A stretch of DNA of 64,000 nt. Source: Paracoccus homiensis. Its GTDB lineage: Bacteria > Pseudomonadota > Alphaproteobacteria > Rhodobacterales > Rhodobacteraceae. Positions 27,464-38,824 of the stretch are shown here, piece by piece (position 1 is the first letter of the stretch; each line of letters starts with the position of its first letter). The notes under the pieces were generated by a model. That model was given only the letters and a program-made list of their open reading frames with translations, was not told where the DNA came from and searched no databases. The position numbers and the translations under genes were made by a program. The stretch is from assembly GCF_900111675.1 (NCBI RefSeq), contig NZ_FOHO01000006.1, forward strand, positions 1-64,000. Reading direction: 5' to 3'.

Positions 27464-28246
27464 ATGTTCGAGAAATTTCTGGCAGGCAAAACCGCCGTCG
27501 TGACCGGGTCGAATTCCGGCATCGGGCTGGGTGTGGCGCATCAGCTGGCCAAGGCGGGCGCCGATCTGGTTCTGAACAGTTTCACCGACCGCGACGAAGA
27601 TCACGCGCTGGCCGCAGAGTTGGCGGAAACCCACGGTGTCAGCGTTCGTTATATCAAGGCCGACATGTCCAAGGGCGATGAATGCCGTGCGCTGATCGAA
27701 CAGGCGGGCCGCTGCGACATTCTGGTGAACAATGCCGGCATTCAGCATGTCGCGCCGATCCCCGATTTCCCGGCCGAGAAATGGGACGCGATCATCGCGA
27801 TCAACATGTCATCGGCCTTTCACACCACGGCCGCCGCACTGCCGATGATGCGCAAGGCGGGCTGGGGGCGCGTGGTCAATATCGCCTCGGCGCATGGTCT
27901 GACGGCAAGCCCGTTCAAATCGGCCTATGTCGCCGCCAAGCATGGCGTCGTCGGCCTGACCAAGGTCACCGCGCTGGAAACGGCCGAGGAAAAGATCACC
28001 AGCAACGCGATCTGTCCGGGCTATGTCCTGACCCCGCTGGTCGAGGCGCAGATCCCCGACACGATGAAGGAATACAACCTGTCGCGCGACGAGGTGGTAC
28101 GCGATGTCCTGCTAAAGCGTCAGCCCTCGAAAGAATTCGCGACCGTGGATGAGATCGGGGACACCGCCGTTTTCCTGTGCAGCGACGCTGCCGCCCAGAT
28201 CACCGGCACCACGATCAGCGTCGATGGCGGCTGGACCGCATTGTAG
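27464..28246 (+). CDS. bdhA: 3-hydroxybutyrate dehydrogenase (short-chain dehydrogenase)
   Basis: The 260-residue SDR interconverts (R)-3-hydroxybutyrate and acetoacetate in poly-hydroxybutyrate and ketone-body metabolism. The NAD-binding motif TGSNSGIGLGVA lies at residue 14, NNAG near 90, and the catalytic Ser and YVAAK near 140-155. The C-terminal SVDGGWTAL is typical. VLTPLVEAQIPD and the QPSKEFATVDEIG region are characteristic of BdhA rather than generic SDRs. The ATG at 27464 follows GGAGG at 27454. A hairpin terminator follows the stop. Confidence 0.9.
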   Translation: MFEKFLAGKTAVVTGSNSGIGLGVAHQLAKAGADLVLNSFTDRDEDHALAAELAETHGVSVRYIKADMSKGDECRALIEQAGRCDILVNNAGIQHVAPIPDFPAEKWDAIIAINMSSAFHTTAAALPMMRKAGWGRVVNIASAHGLTASPFKSAYVAAKHGVVGLTKVTALETAEEKITSNAICPGYVLTPLVEAQIPDTMKEYNLSRDEVVRDVLLKRQPSKEFATVDEIGDTAVFLCSDAAAQITGTTISVDGGWTAL

Positions 28247-28270
28247 GTCGAACGATAGCCGGACATGCGA

Positions 28271-28298
28271 AACGCCGCCCATACGGGGCGGCGTTTTT
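28271..28298 (+). terminator. Terminator of bdhA
   Basis: AACGCCGCCC (28271-28280) pairs with GGGCGGCGTT (28286-28295) around a 5-nt loop and runs into a T tract. It lies between convergent bdhA and the aminotransferase gene. Confidence 0.8.
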
Positions 28299-28300
28299 CG

Positions 28301-29920
<1,620 letters not shown>

Positions 29921-29928
<8 letters not shown>

Positions 29929-30232
29929 TACCGTCGAAACCCCCGAAACCCGTCTGCGTCGCCTGCGCATGCGCAGCTGGCGCCGGGGGATGAAAGAGAT
30001 GGACCTGATCCTTGGCCCCTTCGCGGACGGCCCCCTTGCCGATCTGAACGAGGCTGACTTCGCCGATTACGAGCGGTTGATGGAAGAAAACGATCAGGAT
30101 CTGTATCGCTGGATCACCGCGCGGGTCACCGCATCCGATCAGGGCAGTCGTGGCCCCGATGATCTGTCGGCAATTCTGGACCGGATCGCGGGCCATGCGG
30201 GCGGACGTTTCGCGGAATTCGGGACCCGCTGA
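29921..30232 (+). CDS. sdhE: Succinate dehydrogenase assembly factor 2 (FAD assembly factor)
   Basis: The 103-residue protein of the SdhE/Sdh5 family helps attach FAD covalently to the SdhA flavoprotein. The family motif RGxxE appears as WRRGMKEMDLILG near residues 20-32, followed by FADYERLMEENDQDLYRWI. The C-terminal extension is longer than in E. coli SdhE, as is common in alphaproteobacteria. It is translated from the same message as the HTH gene. Confidence 0.92.
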
Positions 30233-30350
30233 CGCACGGGATTCGCCGGGATCCGAAAAAGACGAAAAAAATCTAACGAAATTAACGGAAGATTCGGATT
30301 GTTCGTGCAACGTTCCTGTCATGAGACGCAAGACAGGATCGGAACCCGAC

Positions 30351-30875
30351 ATGTTTCCGCACATCAAACAGATTGAACCGACGCGCCAGGATGCGCCGAT
30401 TGGCGACTATATCTCGGACAAGACCGAGGCATATTTTGACGCGCTGCAATTGCTGGAACGGATGCACCGGCTGATGCTGGATCTGGTCAAGGACGAGTTC
30501 GAGCGTCTTGGCCGCAACGATTTGACCCCGGTACAGGTGCTGATCCTGTATAATCTGGGCGAGGCCGAGGTCAGCGCGGGCGAGCTGCGGTCCCGCGGCA
30601 TGTATCAGGGCTCGAATGTCAGTTATAACCTGAAAAAGCTGGTCACCATGGGCTATGTCAGCCACGAACGCAGCGACATGGACCGGCGCTCGGTCAGGGT
30701 CAAACTGACGGATGAGGGGCTTGAGGTCCGCGAAATCGTGCAGCAGCTGTTTTTGCGTCATGCCGAGGGGCTGGCGATGTCGGGCGTGCTGGACGATCCG
30801 CCCCTTGAACAGGTCAACATGCAGAACCGCCGGATCGAGCGTTTCTGGTCGGAACAGATCCGCTATATCTATTGA
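30351..30875 (+). CDS. MarR-family transcriptional regulator, LdtR-like
   Basis: The 174-residue winged-helix protein shows YFDALQLLERMHRLMLDLVKDEFERLG (dimer helix), LTPVQVLILYNLGEAEVSAGELRSRG and GSNVSYNLKKLVTMGYVSHERSDMDRRSVRV (recognition helix and wing). That pattern matches LdtR of Rhizobiales, which controls an L,D-transpeptidase and osmotic tolerance. I choose the ATG at 30351. An ATG at 30321 would add 10 residues. The upstream 90 bp are A-rich and probably hold the promoter. Confidence 0.88.
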   Translation: MFPHIKQIEPTRQDAPIGDYISDKTEAYFDALQLLERMHRLMLDLVKDEFERLGRNDLTPVQVLILYNLGEAEVSAGELRSRGMYQGSNVSYNLKKLVTMGYVSHERSDMDRRSVRVKLTDEGLEVREIVQQLFLRHAEGLAMSGVLDDPPLEQVNMQNRRIERFWSEQIRYIY

Positions 30876-30917
30876 TCGGCGCGCGCCCACCGCGATACGG
30901 CGGGCGCGGCGACAGCT

Positions 30918-31346
30918 TTACCAATGGCCGGTGTTTTCCATGCTGGCCCAGGGTTCCTGCGGCGGCAGGTGATCGCCTTCCTGCAACAGCTCGATCGAGA
31001 TGTTGTCGGGGCTGCGCACGAAAGCCATGTGGCCGTCACGCGGAGGGCGATTGATGGTGATGCCGGCATCCATCAGTTTCTGGCACATGTCGTAGATATT
31101 CTCGACGCGATAGGCCAGATGACCGAAATGGCGGCTGTCCGAGGGCAGGCCCTCGTCGCCGTCCCAGTTATAGGTCAGCTCGACCGGGCATTCCGGCTGG
31201 CCCGAAGGCGCCATGAAGATCAACGAGAAGCGGCCCTTGTCATTGTCGATGCGGCGGGTTTCTTCCAGACCCAGAAGACGAAAGAATTCCATCGTCTTGT
31301 CCAGATCCTTCACGCGCACCATCGTGTGCAGATAGCGGATATTCAT
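30918..31346 (-). CDS. gloA: Lactoylglutathione lyase (glyoxalase I)
   Basis: The 142-residue vicinal-oxygen-chelate enzyme converts the methylglyoxal-glutathione hemithioacetal to lactoylglutathione. The start [20 protein letters not shown], the metal-ligand Glu in [22 protein letters not shown] and the C-terminal ISIELLQEG are all characteristic. The ATG at 31346 has CAGGAGA upstream. The gene diverges from thyX. Confidence 0.95.
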   Translation of the reverse strand: MNIRYLHTMVRVKDLDKTMEFFRLLGLEETRRIDNDKGRFSLIFMAPSGQPECPVELTYNWDGDEGLPSDSRHFGHLAYRVENIYDMCQKLMDAGITINRPPRDGHMAFVRSPDNISIELLQEGDHLPPQEPWASMENTGHW

Positions 31347-31458
31347 GGGTATCTCCTGTGATTTCGCGGTCAGACTCGCATGCGTAACGCGGGCCTGCAA
31401 GCTTGCGATCCGTGCGATCATGCGGCAAATGAGAAGCCACAAGCTTGAAAGGATCGCC

Positions 31459-32367
31459 ATGCCCCTGACACCGGAACAGCAGGCCGAAATCGATGCCCTG
31501 CGCGACGCCCCGCAACAAACGCTGCGTGCCACCGTTCCCGGCATGGAAAAGCATCTTTATGTCGCGCATCAGGTTCTGGATCACGGTCTGGTTCGGGTCA
31601 TCGATTACATGGGTGACGATGCCGCGATCTGCCAGGCCGCCCGCGTCAGCTATGGCCGGGGCACGAAATCGGTGCAGAATGACGAAGGCCTGATCCGCTA
31701 TCTGATGCGGCACTGGCACTCGACCCCGTTCGAGATGTGCGAGGTCAAGTTTCACGTCAAGCTGCCGGTTTTCGTCGCGCGCCAGTGGATCCGTCACCGG
31801 ACCGCGAATGTGAACGAATATTCGGCGCGCTATTCGATTCTCGACCGCGAATTCTACATCCCCGCGCCCGAGCATCTGGCCGCGCAGTCCAGCCAGAACA
31901 ATCAGGGCCGGGGCGAGATCCTGCAGGGCGAAGAGGCGCAGCGTGTCCTGCGTCTGCTGCAGGAAGACGCGATGCGAAGCTATGACCATTACGAAGACAT
32001 GCTGAGCCAGGATGGCCAGCAGGGGTTGGCACGCGAATTGGCGCGGATGAACCTGCCCGCCAATGTCTATACGCAGTGGTACTGGAAGGTCGATCTGCAC
32101 AATCTTCTGCATTTCCTGCGTCTGCGCGCCGATTCCCATGCCCAATACGAGATTCGCGCCTATGCCGACGCCATGTGCCAGATCGTGGCCGATTGGGTGC
32201 CGGCGGCCTTTGCCGCGTTCCGCGATTATCGGATGGATGCGGTCAGCCTGTCGGCGCAGGCGGTTGCCGTGCTGAAGCGGCGTCTTGCGGGCGAGGTCGT
32301 GACCAAGGACGATTCCGGCATGGGCGCCCGCGAATGGCGTGAATTCGAAGAGATCTGGGGCAACTGA
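31459..32367 (+). CDS. thyX: Flavin-dependent thymidylate synthase
   Basis: The 302-residue ThyX makes dTMP from dUMP using FAD and methylene-THF. The ThyX motif [15 protein letters not shown] follows RQWI, and the C-terminal [16 protein letters not shown] region is present. [16 protein letters not shown] precedes it. ThyX organisms often lack ThyA, but that cannot be judged here. The start at 31459 has GAAAGGA at a good distance. The SRP RNA gene follows on the other strand. Confidence 0.95.
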   Translation: MPLTPEQQAEIDALRDAPQQTLRATVPGMEKHLYVAHQVLDHGLVRVIDYMGDDAAICQAARVSYGRGTKSVQNDEGLIRYLMRHWHSTPFEMCEVKFHVKLPVFVARQWIRHRTANVNEYSARYSILDREFYIPAPEHLAAQSSQNNQGRGEILQGEEAQRVLRLLQEDAMRSYDHYEDMLSQDGQQGLARELARMNLPANVYTQWYWKVDLHNLLHFLRLRADSHAQYEIRAYADAMCQIVADWVPAAFAAFRDYRMDAVSLSAQAVAVLKRRLAGEVVTKDDSGMGAREWREFEEIWGN

Positions 32368-32470
32368 ACCTCTGCGATCGGGTCGCGCCGTCAACGTCGC
32401 GCGGCCCGATCTGACAGGCGATTGCACACGGCAAGCGACGCCAGCGATCAATCAACGATTTCAGGGAAAA

Positions 32471-32571
32471 GGGTGAGAGGCTGGACAGCGACCCAAACGG
32501 GACTCGTTGCGGCTGCTTCCTTCCGGACCTGACCGGGTTGGCGAGACGCTTGCCCGCGCCAACCTCTCGCG
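32471..32571 (-). ncRNA. ffs: Signal recognition particle RNA, small (4.5S) type
   Basis: The minus strand carries the universally conserved SRP core GGTCAGGTCCGGAAGGAAG, the Ffh-binding helix 8 with GGAA tetraloop and symmetric loop, flanked by long complementary arms. The terminal arms GCGAGAGG and CCTCTCAC pair to give a hairpin of about 100 nt. The 3' end is followed by CCCTTTTCCC. The exact ends are estimates. Confidence 0.92.
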
Positions 32572-32607
32572 GCCTATTTATGTGGCATGGCGGTCAGATG
32601 CAACCCG

Positions 32608-34488
32608 TCAGAAACGCAAAGACAGTTGCAGATGGCCGCTATCGTCATGGCCTGCGATGGACGCGCGATACTGCGCGGGCAGCAGGTCAAGATGGCGCGC
32701 GGCGGCCGGACCGGTCGGATAGCTGACCTTGCTTTGGGGTGGGGCCAGCAGGCGCAGCCCAAGCCCGGGGTCCAGCGCGATTCGCCGGCGTCTGCGCACA
32801 TATTGGCGCAGGACCTGACGCACCATCGGGCCTTCGCTGATCAGCGGGCGCATCTGGGTTGCCAGCGGCGCATAAAGGCCGCAGGTGGCCAGGCGATAGC
32901 TGCTGGTGGCCAGAATGAAGCGATCGTCCGGGCGCACAGGATTTCCCTGCAATCGCAGATCGCGGATGCGACCGGGGCCATGCTGCGCAGGCTCGCCCCA
33001 CGGGTCGTAAAGCGCGGGGCGGGTCAGGTCGATCTGCCAGGTCAGCCCTTCGATCACGTCGAAGTTGTAGCCCGGAAAGTCCGGATTCATCAGCGGTTGA
33101 CCATCCGACCTGTCGGTGATCTGGCAATAGGCGCCCGCCGCGCGTTCCAGCCAATCGGCCAGCTGCGCGCCGGTGGCCAGCAGGGCGCAGGCGTGATTGG
33201 GAAAGACATAGATATCGGCCAGCGCCCGCAGGGTCAGCGGGCCGGGCGCGACATCGGTAAAGGCGTTGGCCCCGGCGCGTCCGCCCGACCGGAACGGAGC
33301 CGCGGCCGCCAGTACGGGCAGGTCCCTCCAGGGCGTCTTGGCCAGTTGCTGCCGCACATGCCAGCGCTGGGCCATGTTCACCAGCCGCAGCCCGGCATCG
33401 ACCCCAAGCGCGGTGAAATAGCTGTTCAGCGGTGTCTGGCTGTGCCCCACGCGCCGACGATAGTGACGCAGCGTGTGGCGATGGGCCGCCAATGCAGGGG
33501 CCGACAGATCAGGGCTGGACGTCGTGGTCCCCGACACGGGCACCGCCTTTGCCCCGAAATCGGCCAGCCGCCACGCGCCCGCGTGGTCGCGGTTTAGCCG
33601 CAGGTCGATCACCCCCAGATGCGAACCGCCATAGCCCGGCATGACCGCAGGCTTTCCCGCCAGCGTTCCACGTATCGGATCGACGCCCGGCGTGGCAGGG
33701 ACATGCGGGCCGGGAAAGACATTATGCGTATGCCCTGCGATCACGGCGTCGATGCCGTCAATCGCGGCCAGCGCGGTCGCGGCATGTTCCATTCCGGGGC
33801 GATGGTCCAGCGGGCCGATGCCGCAATGTGCCAGCGCGATGATGATCTGCGCCCCCTGTGCTTGCATCCGCGGAATCAGGTGTCGCGCCGTCTCGACGAT
33901 GTCGTGGCATTCGACATGCTGGCGCAGATCGCGGTCCCAATGGCTGGTCTGCGGGGGCAGCAGGCCGATGACGCCGACCCGGATCTGGAGGGTCTGCCCG
34001 CAGCGCGTCGTCACCTCGCGCGGCAGGATGACATAGTCGCCGAATTGCGGGCCGCTGCGCAGGCGCATATTCGCGGCAAGGCCGGGAAAATTTGCGTGGC
34101 GCAGCGTGCGTCGCAGAAACCCCAGCCCATAGTTGAAATCGTGGTTGCCCAGGGCGATCGCGTCATATCGCAGTGCGTTCAGCAGCGCGATGGCCGGGTG
34201 GATCTGGGCCGTGGCCTGCGGTGCCTCGGCCAGATAGTCGCCCATCGGGTTTCCCTGCAGAAGATCCCCGTTGTCGAACAAAAGCGTGTTGGGATGTTCC
34301 TGCCGAATCGCGCCGATCAGGCCTGCCAGTTGCGTCAGGCTGCGATCGGTGCAGGGACGACCGGCCAGATAGTCATAGGGCAGCAGCTGCATGTGAAGAT
34401 CGCTGGTCGCCATGATCCGAAGATCGACCGTGACGTCGGCATCGGATCGGGCGTAAATGCCATGTTCACAGGACGTTCCGTCGGGCAT
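32608..34488 (-). CDS. cpdB: Bifunctional 2',3'-cyclic-nucleotide 2'-phosphodiesterase/3'-nucleotidase
   Basis: The 626-residue 5'-nucleotidase-family enzyme hydrolyses 2',3'-cyclic nucleotides and 3'-nucleotides. Metallophosphoesterase motifs are ATSDLHMQLLPYDY near residue 27, DNGDLLQGNPMGDY, ALGNHDFNYGLGF and AGHTHNVFPGPH. The nucleotide-binding C-terminal domain (VFPNHACALLATGAQL and the FxxGGxDFxxL-like region) follows. CpdB is normally periplasmic, yet no signal peptide is visible at this start, so the protein may be cytoplasmic or the true start may differ. AGAAGG lies 10 nt upstream of the ATG. Confidence 0.88.
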   Translation of the reverse strand: MPDGTSCEHGIYARSDADVTVDLRIMATSDLHMQLLPYDYLAGRPCTDRSLTQLAGLIGAIRQEHPNTLLFDNGDLLQGNPMGDYLAEAPQATAQIHPAIALLNALRYDAIALGNHDFNYGLGFLRRTLRHANFPGLAANMRLRSGPQFGDYVILPREVTTRCGQTLQIRVGVIGLLPPQTSHWDRDLRQHVECHDIVETARHLIPRMQAQGAQIIIALAHCGIGPLDHRPGMEHAATALAAIDGIDAVIAGHTHNVFPGPHVPATPGVDPIRGTLAGKPAVMPGYGGSHLGVIDLRLNRDHAGAWRLADFGAKAVPVSGTTTSSPDLSAPALAAHRHTLRHYRRRVGHSQTPLNSYFTALGVDAGLRLVNMAQRWHVRQQLAKTPWRDLPVLAAAAPFRSGGRAGANAFTDVAPGPLTLRALADIYVFPNHACALLATGAQLADWLERAAGAYCQITDRSDGQPLMNPDFPGYNFDVIEGLTWQIDLTRPALYDPWGEPAQHGPGRIRDLRLQGNPVRPDDRFILATSSYRLATCGLYAPLATQMRPLISEGPMVRQVLRQYVRRRRRIALDPGLGLRLLAPPQSKVSYPTGPAAARHLDLLPAQYRASIAGHDDSGHLQLSLRF

Positions 34489-34743
34489 CAGGGTTTGACC
34501 TTCTGGTCTGGGCAGCGGCGGGCGGGGCGGAATAAGCGAAAATTCGCCTATTCAGTTCTGCAACCTTGGATTGTGTATCGCAACCTTTAATTTCGCGGAT
34601 CTTCGATTGGCGAGGAAACGTGTCCTTCGCGTCACGCAATTTCTTTCGGGCGAGTTCGGCAGATAGTGCCGGTTGAAGCATGTCATGGCTTGGGGTTAGG
34701 TGGTCGTCAGTGTATTGCCACTTCCCAAATCTCGGTTTGCCTG

Positions 34744-35193
34744 ATGAAATTTTCGACCCGCCTTGATCGCGACCTGTCAGCGGACCAGTTGTTCGACGCC
34801 ATTTCCGATCTGCCACGGATCGAACGTTTGTTGATGCGCCGGGGCGTTCAGGTTCAGCGGATCGAGCCGGATATGCCGCAGGCGGGCGCATTCGGGTGGG
34901 ATCTGGCCTTTGACTGGCGCGGCAAGGAACGGCGCTTGCAACTGTCCCCGACAAAGCTGGAACGCCCCGAGCGGATGTCCATGCGCGGCAGTTCCGAGTC
35001 GCTGGACCTGACGCTGGACGCGACCGTCGTGGCGTTGTCGCGGCAGCGGGCGCGCCTGATCTTCGAAACCGAGATCCGTCCGCGCAACATGCGCGCACGC
35101 CTGATGATCCAGACCGCCAAGCTGGGCAAGGCGCAGCTGGATCGTCGTTTCGAGCGCCGGATCCTCGATCTGGTCGAGGCGCTTCAGGGCTGA
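34744..35193 (+). CDS. SRPBCC-fold hypothetical protein
   Basis: The 149-residue protein MKFSTRLDRDLSADQLFDAISDLPRIERLL matches the START/Bet v1-like (SRPBCC) proteins of Rhodobacteraceae, which form a hydrophobic ligand pocket. The strands WDLAFDWRGKERRLQL and RARLIFETEIRPRNMRARL alternate as expected. The ligand and role are unknown. The C-terminal helix QLDRRFERRILDLVEAL is conserved in type. It converges with pheA with only 4 nt between stops. Confidence 0.75.
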   Translation: MKFSTRLDRDLSADQLFDAISDLPRIERLLMRRGVQVQRIEPDMPQAGAFGWDLAFDWRGKERRLQLSPTKLERPERMSMRGSSESLDLTLDATVVALSRQRARLIFETEIRPRNMRARLMIQTAKLGKAQLDRRFERRILDLVEALQG

Positions 35194-35197
35194 CGCA

Positions 35198-36049
35198 TCA
35201 GCCGTTGCGCGTCTGCGTTTCTCGCAGCGGGTCTGCCGGATAGGTGCCCAGAATGTTCAGTGTCGAGGTGAAATAGCCCAGCTCGTCCAGGGCGCGGCGC
35301 ACCTCGGGGTCGTCGGGATGACCTTCGATATCGGCATAGAACTGGGTCGCGGTGAAAACGCCATCGACCATATAGCTTTCCAGCTTGGTCATGTTGACGC
35401 CATTGGTCGCAAAGCCGCCCATCGCCTTGTACAGCGCCGCCGGGATGTTGCGGACCCGAAAGACAAAGCTGGTCAGCATCTTTTCGGCACGGCGTTCATG
35501 ATCGGGTTGGCGCGACATCAGCAGAAAGCGCGTCGTGTTGTTCTGACGATCCTCGATTTCGTCTGCCAGACGGTCCAGGCCATAGATCTCGCCGGCCAGC
35601 GGCGATGCCAGCGCCGCAAGCGCGGGCTGATTGCGTTCCGCGACGATTTTGGCCGAACCGGCCGTGTCCGCGCCGGTGATGCCGTGAATGCCGTGGTCAC
35701 GCATGAAGCCCCGGCACTGGCCCAGAAGGACGGTGTGGCTCATGGCTTCGCGGATATCGGACAGTTGGGTACCAGGGACCGCCAACAGGCTGATATGCAC
35801 CCGGACAAAGGCCTCGGCGATGATGTGCAGGCCCGATTCCGGCAGCAGGTGATGAATATCGGCCACACGTCCATAGGTCGAGTTTTCGACCGGCAGCATC
35901 GCCAGGTCGGCCTGATGGTTGCGCACCGCATCGATGACATCCTCGAAGGTGCGGCAGGGCAGGGCCTCCATGTCCGGGCGTGCCTTGCGGCATGCTTCGT
36001 GGCTGTAGGCGCCGGGCTCACCCTGAAATGCGATACGATTCGTGGCCAT
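35198..36049 (-). CDS. pheA: Prephenate dehydratase
   Basis: The 283-residue enzyme converts prephenate to phenylpyruvate for phenylalanine synthesis. The catalytic domain shows FQGEPGAYSHEA near residue 8, LPVENSTYG and the signature NTTRFLLMS. A C-terminal ACT domain (TSFVFRVRNIPAALYKAM, then NMTKLESYMVDG) provides phenylalanine feedback inhibition. There is no chorismate mutase domain. I start at the ATG at 36049 with GGAAG upstream rather than the TTG at 36055. Confidence 0.95.
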   Translation of the reverse strand: MATNRIAFQGEPGAYSHEACRKARPDMEALPCRTFEDVIDAVRNHQADLAMLPVENSTYGRVADIHHLLPESGLHIIAEAFVRVHISLLAVPGTQLSDIREAMSHTVLLGQCRGFMRDHGIHGITGADTAGSAKIVAERNQPALAALASPLAGEIYGLDRLADEIEDRQNNTTRFLLMSRQPDHERRAEKMLTSFVFRVRNIPAALYKAMGGFATNGVNMTKLESYMVDGVFTATQFYADIEGHPDDPEVRRALDELGYFTSTLNILGTYPADPLRETQTRNG

Positions 36050-36169
36050 CGTCAACTTCCGATGTCGGTTTTTGATTGTCTTAAAGGTAACTATACCTTG
36101 ATCCCGGAAAGCGAAAGCGGATAGATACCGGGCGAATTGACGAGCTTACCAAGGCGGGGATCGCACGCG

Positions 36170-36706
36170 ATGTTCAACACCATGACCGTGACCAAAGCGG
36201 CCGGCGCGCTGATCGGCGCACTGCTGTTTCTTATGCTGGCGAACTGGGCTGCCAGCGGCCTGTATCATGTCGGGGACTCCGGTCATGGCGGCCATGGCGA
36301 AGAACACGCACAGGCCTATTCGATCCCGGTCGAGGACAGCAGCGAAGGCGGCGCCGAAGAAGAAGAGCAGATCGACTTCGCCGCCCTGATGGAGGCCGCA
36401 GACCCCGCCGCCGGTGAAAAGGGCTTTGGCAAATGCAAGGCCTGCCACAAGCTGGACGGCAGCGACGGCGTCGGACCGCATCTGAACGGCGTTGTCGGAC
36501 GTCCGGTCGCGGGCATCGACGGCTTTGCCTATTCCGACGCGATGGTCGCCCATGCCGGCGAAGCGCCCGATTGGACCCCCGAGGCGCTGCAGGAATTCCT
36601 GGAAAACCCCAAGGGCGTCGTCAGCGGCACCAAGATGTCCTTTGCCGGTCTGAAAAAGCCCGAAGACCGCGCGGACCTGATCGCCTATCTGCAATCGGTC
36701 CAGTAA
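36170..36706 (+). CDS. cycM: Membrane-anchored cytochrome c552
   Basis: The 178-residue c-type cytochrome has an uncleaved N-terminal anchor ([20 protein letters not shown]) and an acidic, His-rich linker. A class I heme domain follows: [10 protein letters not shown] (heme CXXCH) near residue 90 and the Met ligand in [10 protein letters not shown]. The sequence closely resembles P. denitrificans c552, which carries electrons from complex III to the aa3 oxidase. The ATG at 36170 is preferred to the upstream one at 36137, which lacks family sequence. A terminator follows. Confidence 0.93.
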   Translation: MFNTMTVTKAAGALIGALLFLMLANWAASGLYHVGDSGHGGHGEEHAQAYSIPVEDSSEGGAEEEEQIDFAALMEAADPAAGEKGFGKCKACHKLDGSDGVGPHLNGVVGRPVAGIDGFAYSDAMVAHAGEAPDWTPEALQEFLENPKGVVSGTKMSFAGLKKPEDRADLIAYLQSVQ

Positions 36707-36729
36707 GTCACTGCAAAATCGCAGGAATG

Positions 36730-36756
36730 GGGCGTGGCCGCGGTCGCGCCCTTTTT
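36730..36756 (+). terminator. Terminator of cycM
   Basis: GGGCGTG (36730-36736) pairs, with one G-T pair, to CGCGCCC (36745-36751), and five Ts follow. It separates cycM from the yej operon. Confidence 0.7.
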
Positions 36757-36850
36757 CGTGGCCCATTGCCATCCTCACGAAAACGCGGCTTGATCCCGCG
36801 CGGCGCCCCGTCCTAGCCTTGCCGACGATGTTCGCAACAGGAGGCCGCCG

Positions 36851-38716
36851 ATGCGCCATTTCGTTCTGTCCACATGTGTTGCCTTGGGCTGTTCCGCCTT
36901 GCCCGTCATGGCCCAGCAGGACGAAACCGGCGACGCACAGGTGATCCGCGCGCATGGGATCGGGGTCTTCGACGAACTCAAGCTGCCCGCCGATTTTCAG
37001 CAGCTGCCCTATGTGAATGCCGACGCCCCCAAAGGCGGTGAAATCGCCGAGGCGATTCCGAATTCCAGCGGCTTTGACAATTACAACCCCTTCACCTTTC
37101 GCGGACGGGCCGCGGTGCTGTCCACGATCATGCTGGAAAGCATCCTGACCGGAACCGCGGACGAGGTTGGCGCCGCCTATTGCCTGCTGTGCGAAAGCCT
37201 TGAATATCCCGAAAGCCGCGACTGGGTGATCTTCCACCTGCGTCCCGAAGCCAGGTTCAGCGACGGCACGCCGCTGACCGCGCAGGACGTGCTGTTCAGC
37301 TATGAGACGCTGCGCGACAAAGGGCTGTCCTCGTTTCGGGTCGTGATCGGCCAACAGGTCCGAAAGGCCGAGGTGATCGACGATCACACGATCAAATTCA
37401 TCTTCACCGAGGACTATCCCCGCCGCGACGTGATTCAGTCGGTCGGCAGCCTGCCGGTGTTCAGTCGCAAGGATTTCGCCGAGAATGACCGCGATCTGGA
37501 ACAGCCCTCGCAGGCGGCTTTCATCGGCTCCGGTCCCTATGTCTTTGACAGCGCCGACATCAATCGCAAGGTCGTCTATCGGCGCGATCCCGAATACTGG
37601 GGTAAGGATCTGCCGATCAATGTCGGGCGGCACAATTTCGACCGTATCCGGTTCGAATATTTCTCGGATTACGATGCCGCGTTCGAGGCGTTCAAGGCCG
37701 GCGAATACACCTTCCGCCGCGAGGTCAGCAGCATCATCTGGGCGACGCGCTATGACTTTCCGTCGCTGCAAAAGGGCTGGGTGGTCAAGGAAACGCTGGA
37801 CGATGGCAATATCGCCTCGGGTCAGGCCTGGGTGCTGAACCTGCGCCGCGACAAGTGGCAGGATATTCGCGTACGTCAGGCGATCGGTCTGATGTTCAAC
37901 TTCGAATGGTCGAATGACGCGCTGTTCTACGGGCTTTACGACCGCGTGAACAGTTTCTGGGACAACAGCGATCTGGCCGCGACCGGCACCCCTTCGCCGC
38001 AGGAACTGGACCTGTTGACGCCTTTGGCCGACGATCTGCCGCAGGGCATTCTGACTGATGAGGTCGCGATGGCCCCTGCCAGCGGTGAACGCCAGCTGGA
38101 TCGCCGCAATCTGCGTCAGGCGGCCAGGTTGCTGGACGAAGCTGGCTGGACGGTCGGCGATGACGGAATGCGCCGCAACAGCGAAGGGCGGGCGCTGACG
38201 CTGGAGATCCTGAACGACAGCCAGACCTTTGATCGCGTGATCAATCCCTTTGTCCAGAACCTGCGGGCGCTGGGGGTCGATGCCCGCAATGTGCGTGTCG
38301 ACAATGCCGAATACGAAAACCGCAAGCGCAGCCATGATTTCGACCTGATCTCGGACCATCTGGGCCAGGATGCGATCCCCGGCGCGGGCCTGCAGCAATA
38401 TTTCGGATCGGCCAATGTCGGGGATGTGTTCAACGCGATGGGGCTGGCCAATCCCGCCATCGACACCCTGATCACCAGCGTCGAGGCCGCCGAGACGCAG
38501 GCCGATCTGACCACGCGGGTGCACGCGTTGGACCGGGCGCTGCGCAGCCTGCATTTCTGGGTGCCGCAATGGTATAACGGTCACCACCTTGTCGCCTATT
38601 ACGACCAGTTCGGCCGCCCCGAGACACTGCCGCCCTTCGATCTGGGTGAGCTGGATTTCTGGTGGTATGACAAGGACAAGGCGGACAAACTTCGTGCGGA
38701 AGGTGCGCTGCGCTAG
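36851..38716 (+). CDS. yejA: Oligopeptide ABC transporter substrate-binding protein (YejA-like)
   Basis: The 621-residue binding protein has a signal peptide ending at ALPVMA (about residue 22). YejA-type core features are HGIGVFDELKLPADFQQL, NADAPKGGEI, ARFSDGTPLTAQDVLFSYETL and NPEYWG-like EYWGKDLPINVGRHNF. In E. coli, YejABEF imports microcin C and short peptides. Two cysteines close together (AAYCLLCESL) are unusual for a periplasmic binding protein and may form a disulfide. It is the first gene of a full yejABEF set, and the paralogue at 25239 could be an alternative receptor. Confidence 0.92.
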   Translation: MRHFVLSTCVALGCSALPVMAQQDETGDAQVIRAHGIGVFDELKLPADFQQLPYVNADAPKGGEIAEAIPNSSGFDNYNPFTFRGRAAVLSTIMLESILTGTADEVGAAYCLLCESLEYPESRDWVIFHLRPEARFSDGTPLTAQDVLFSYETLRDKGLSSFRVVIGQQVRKAEVIDDHTIKFIFTEDYPRRDVIQSVGSLPVFSRKDFAENDRDLEQPSQAAFIGSGPYVFDSADINRKVVYRRDPEYWGKDLPINVGRHNFDRIRFEYFSDYDAAFEAFKAGEYTFRREVSSIIWATRYDFPSLQKGWVVKETLDDGNIASGQAWVLNLRRDKWQDIRVRQAIGLMFNFEWSNDALFYGLYDRVNSFWDNSDLAATGTPSPQELDLLTPLADDLPQGILTDEVAMAPASGERQLDRRNLRQAARLLDEAGWTVGDDGMRRNSEGRALTLEILNDSQTFDRVINPFVQNLRALGVDARNVRVDNAEYENRKRSHDFDLISDHLGQDAIPGAGLQQYFGSANVGDVFNAMGLANPAIDTLITSVEAAETQADLTTRVHALDRALRSLHFWVPQWYNGHHLVAYYDQFGRPETLPPFDLGELDFWWYDKDKADKLRAEGALR

Positions 38717-38824
38717 GTCAATTCGCTTGATTTTCGCGGCGCGAATGGCCAGAACACGGATCAATCGAACAAGGGCCGCAAAGGCCCGGAATGTCCCACG
38801 GGGCGCGGGCAGAAGGACAGGCTG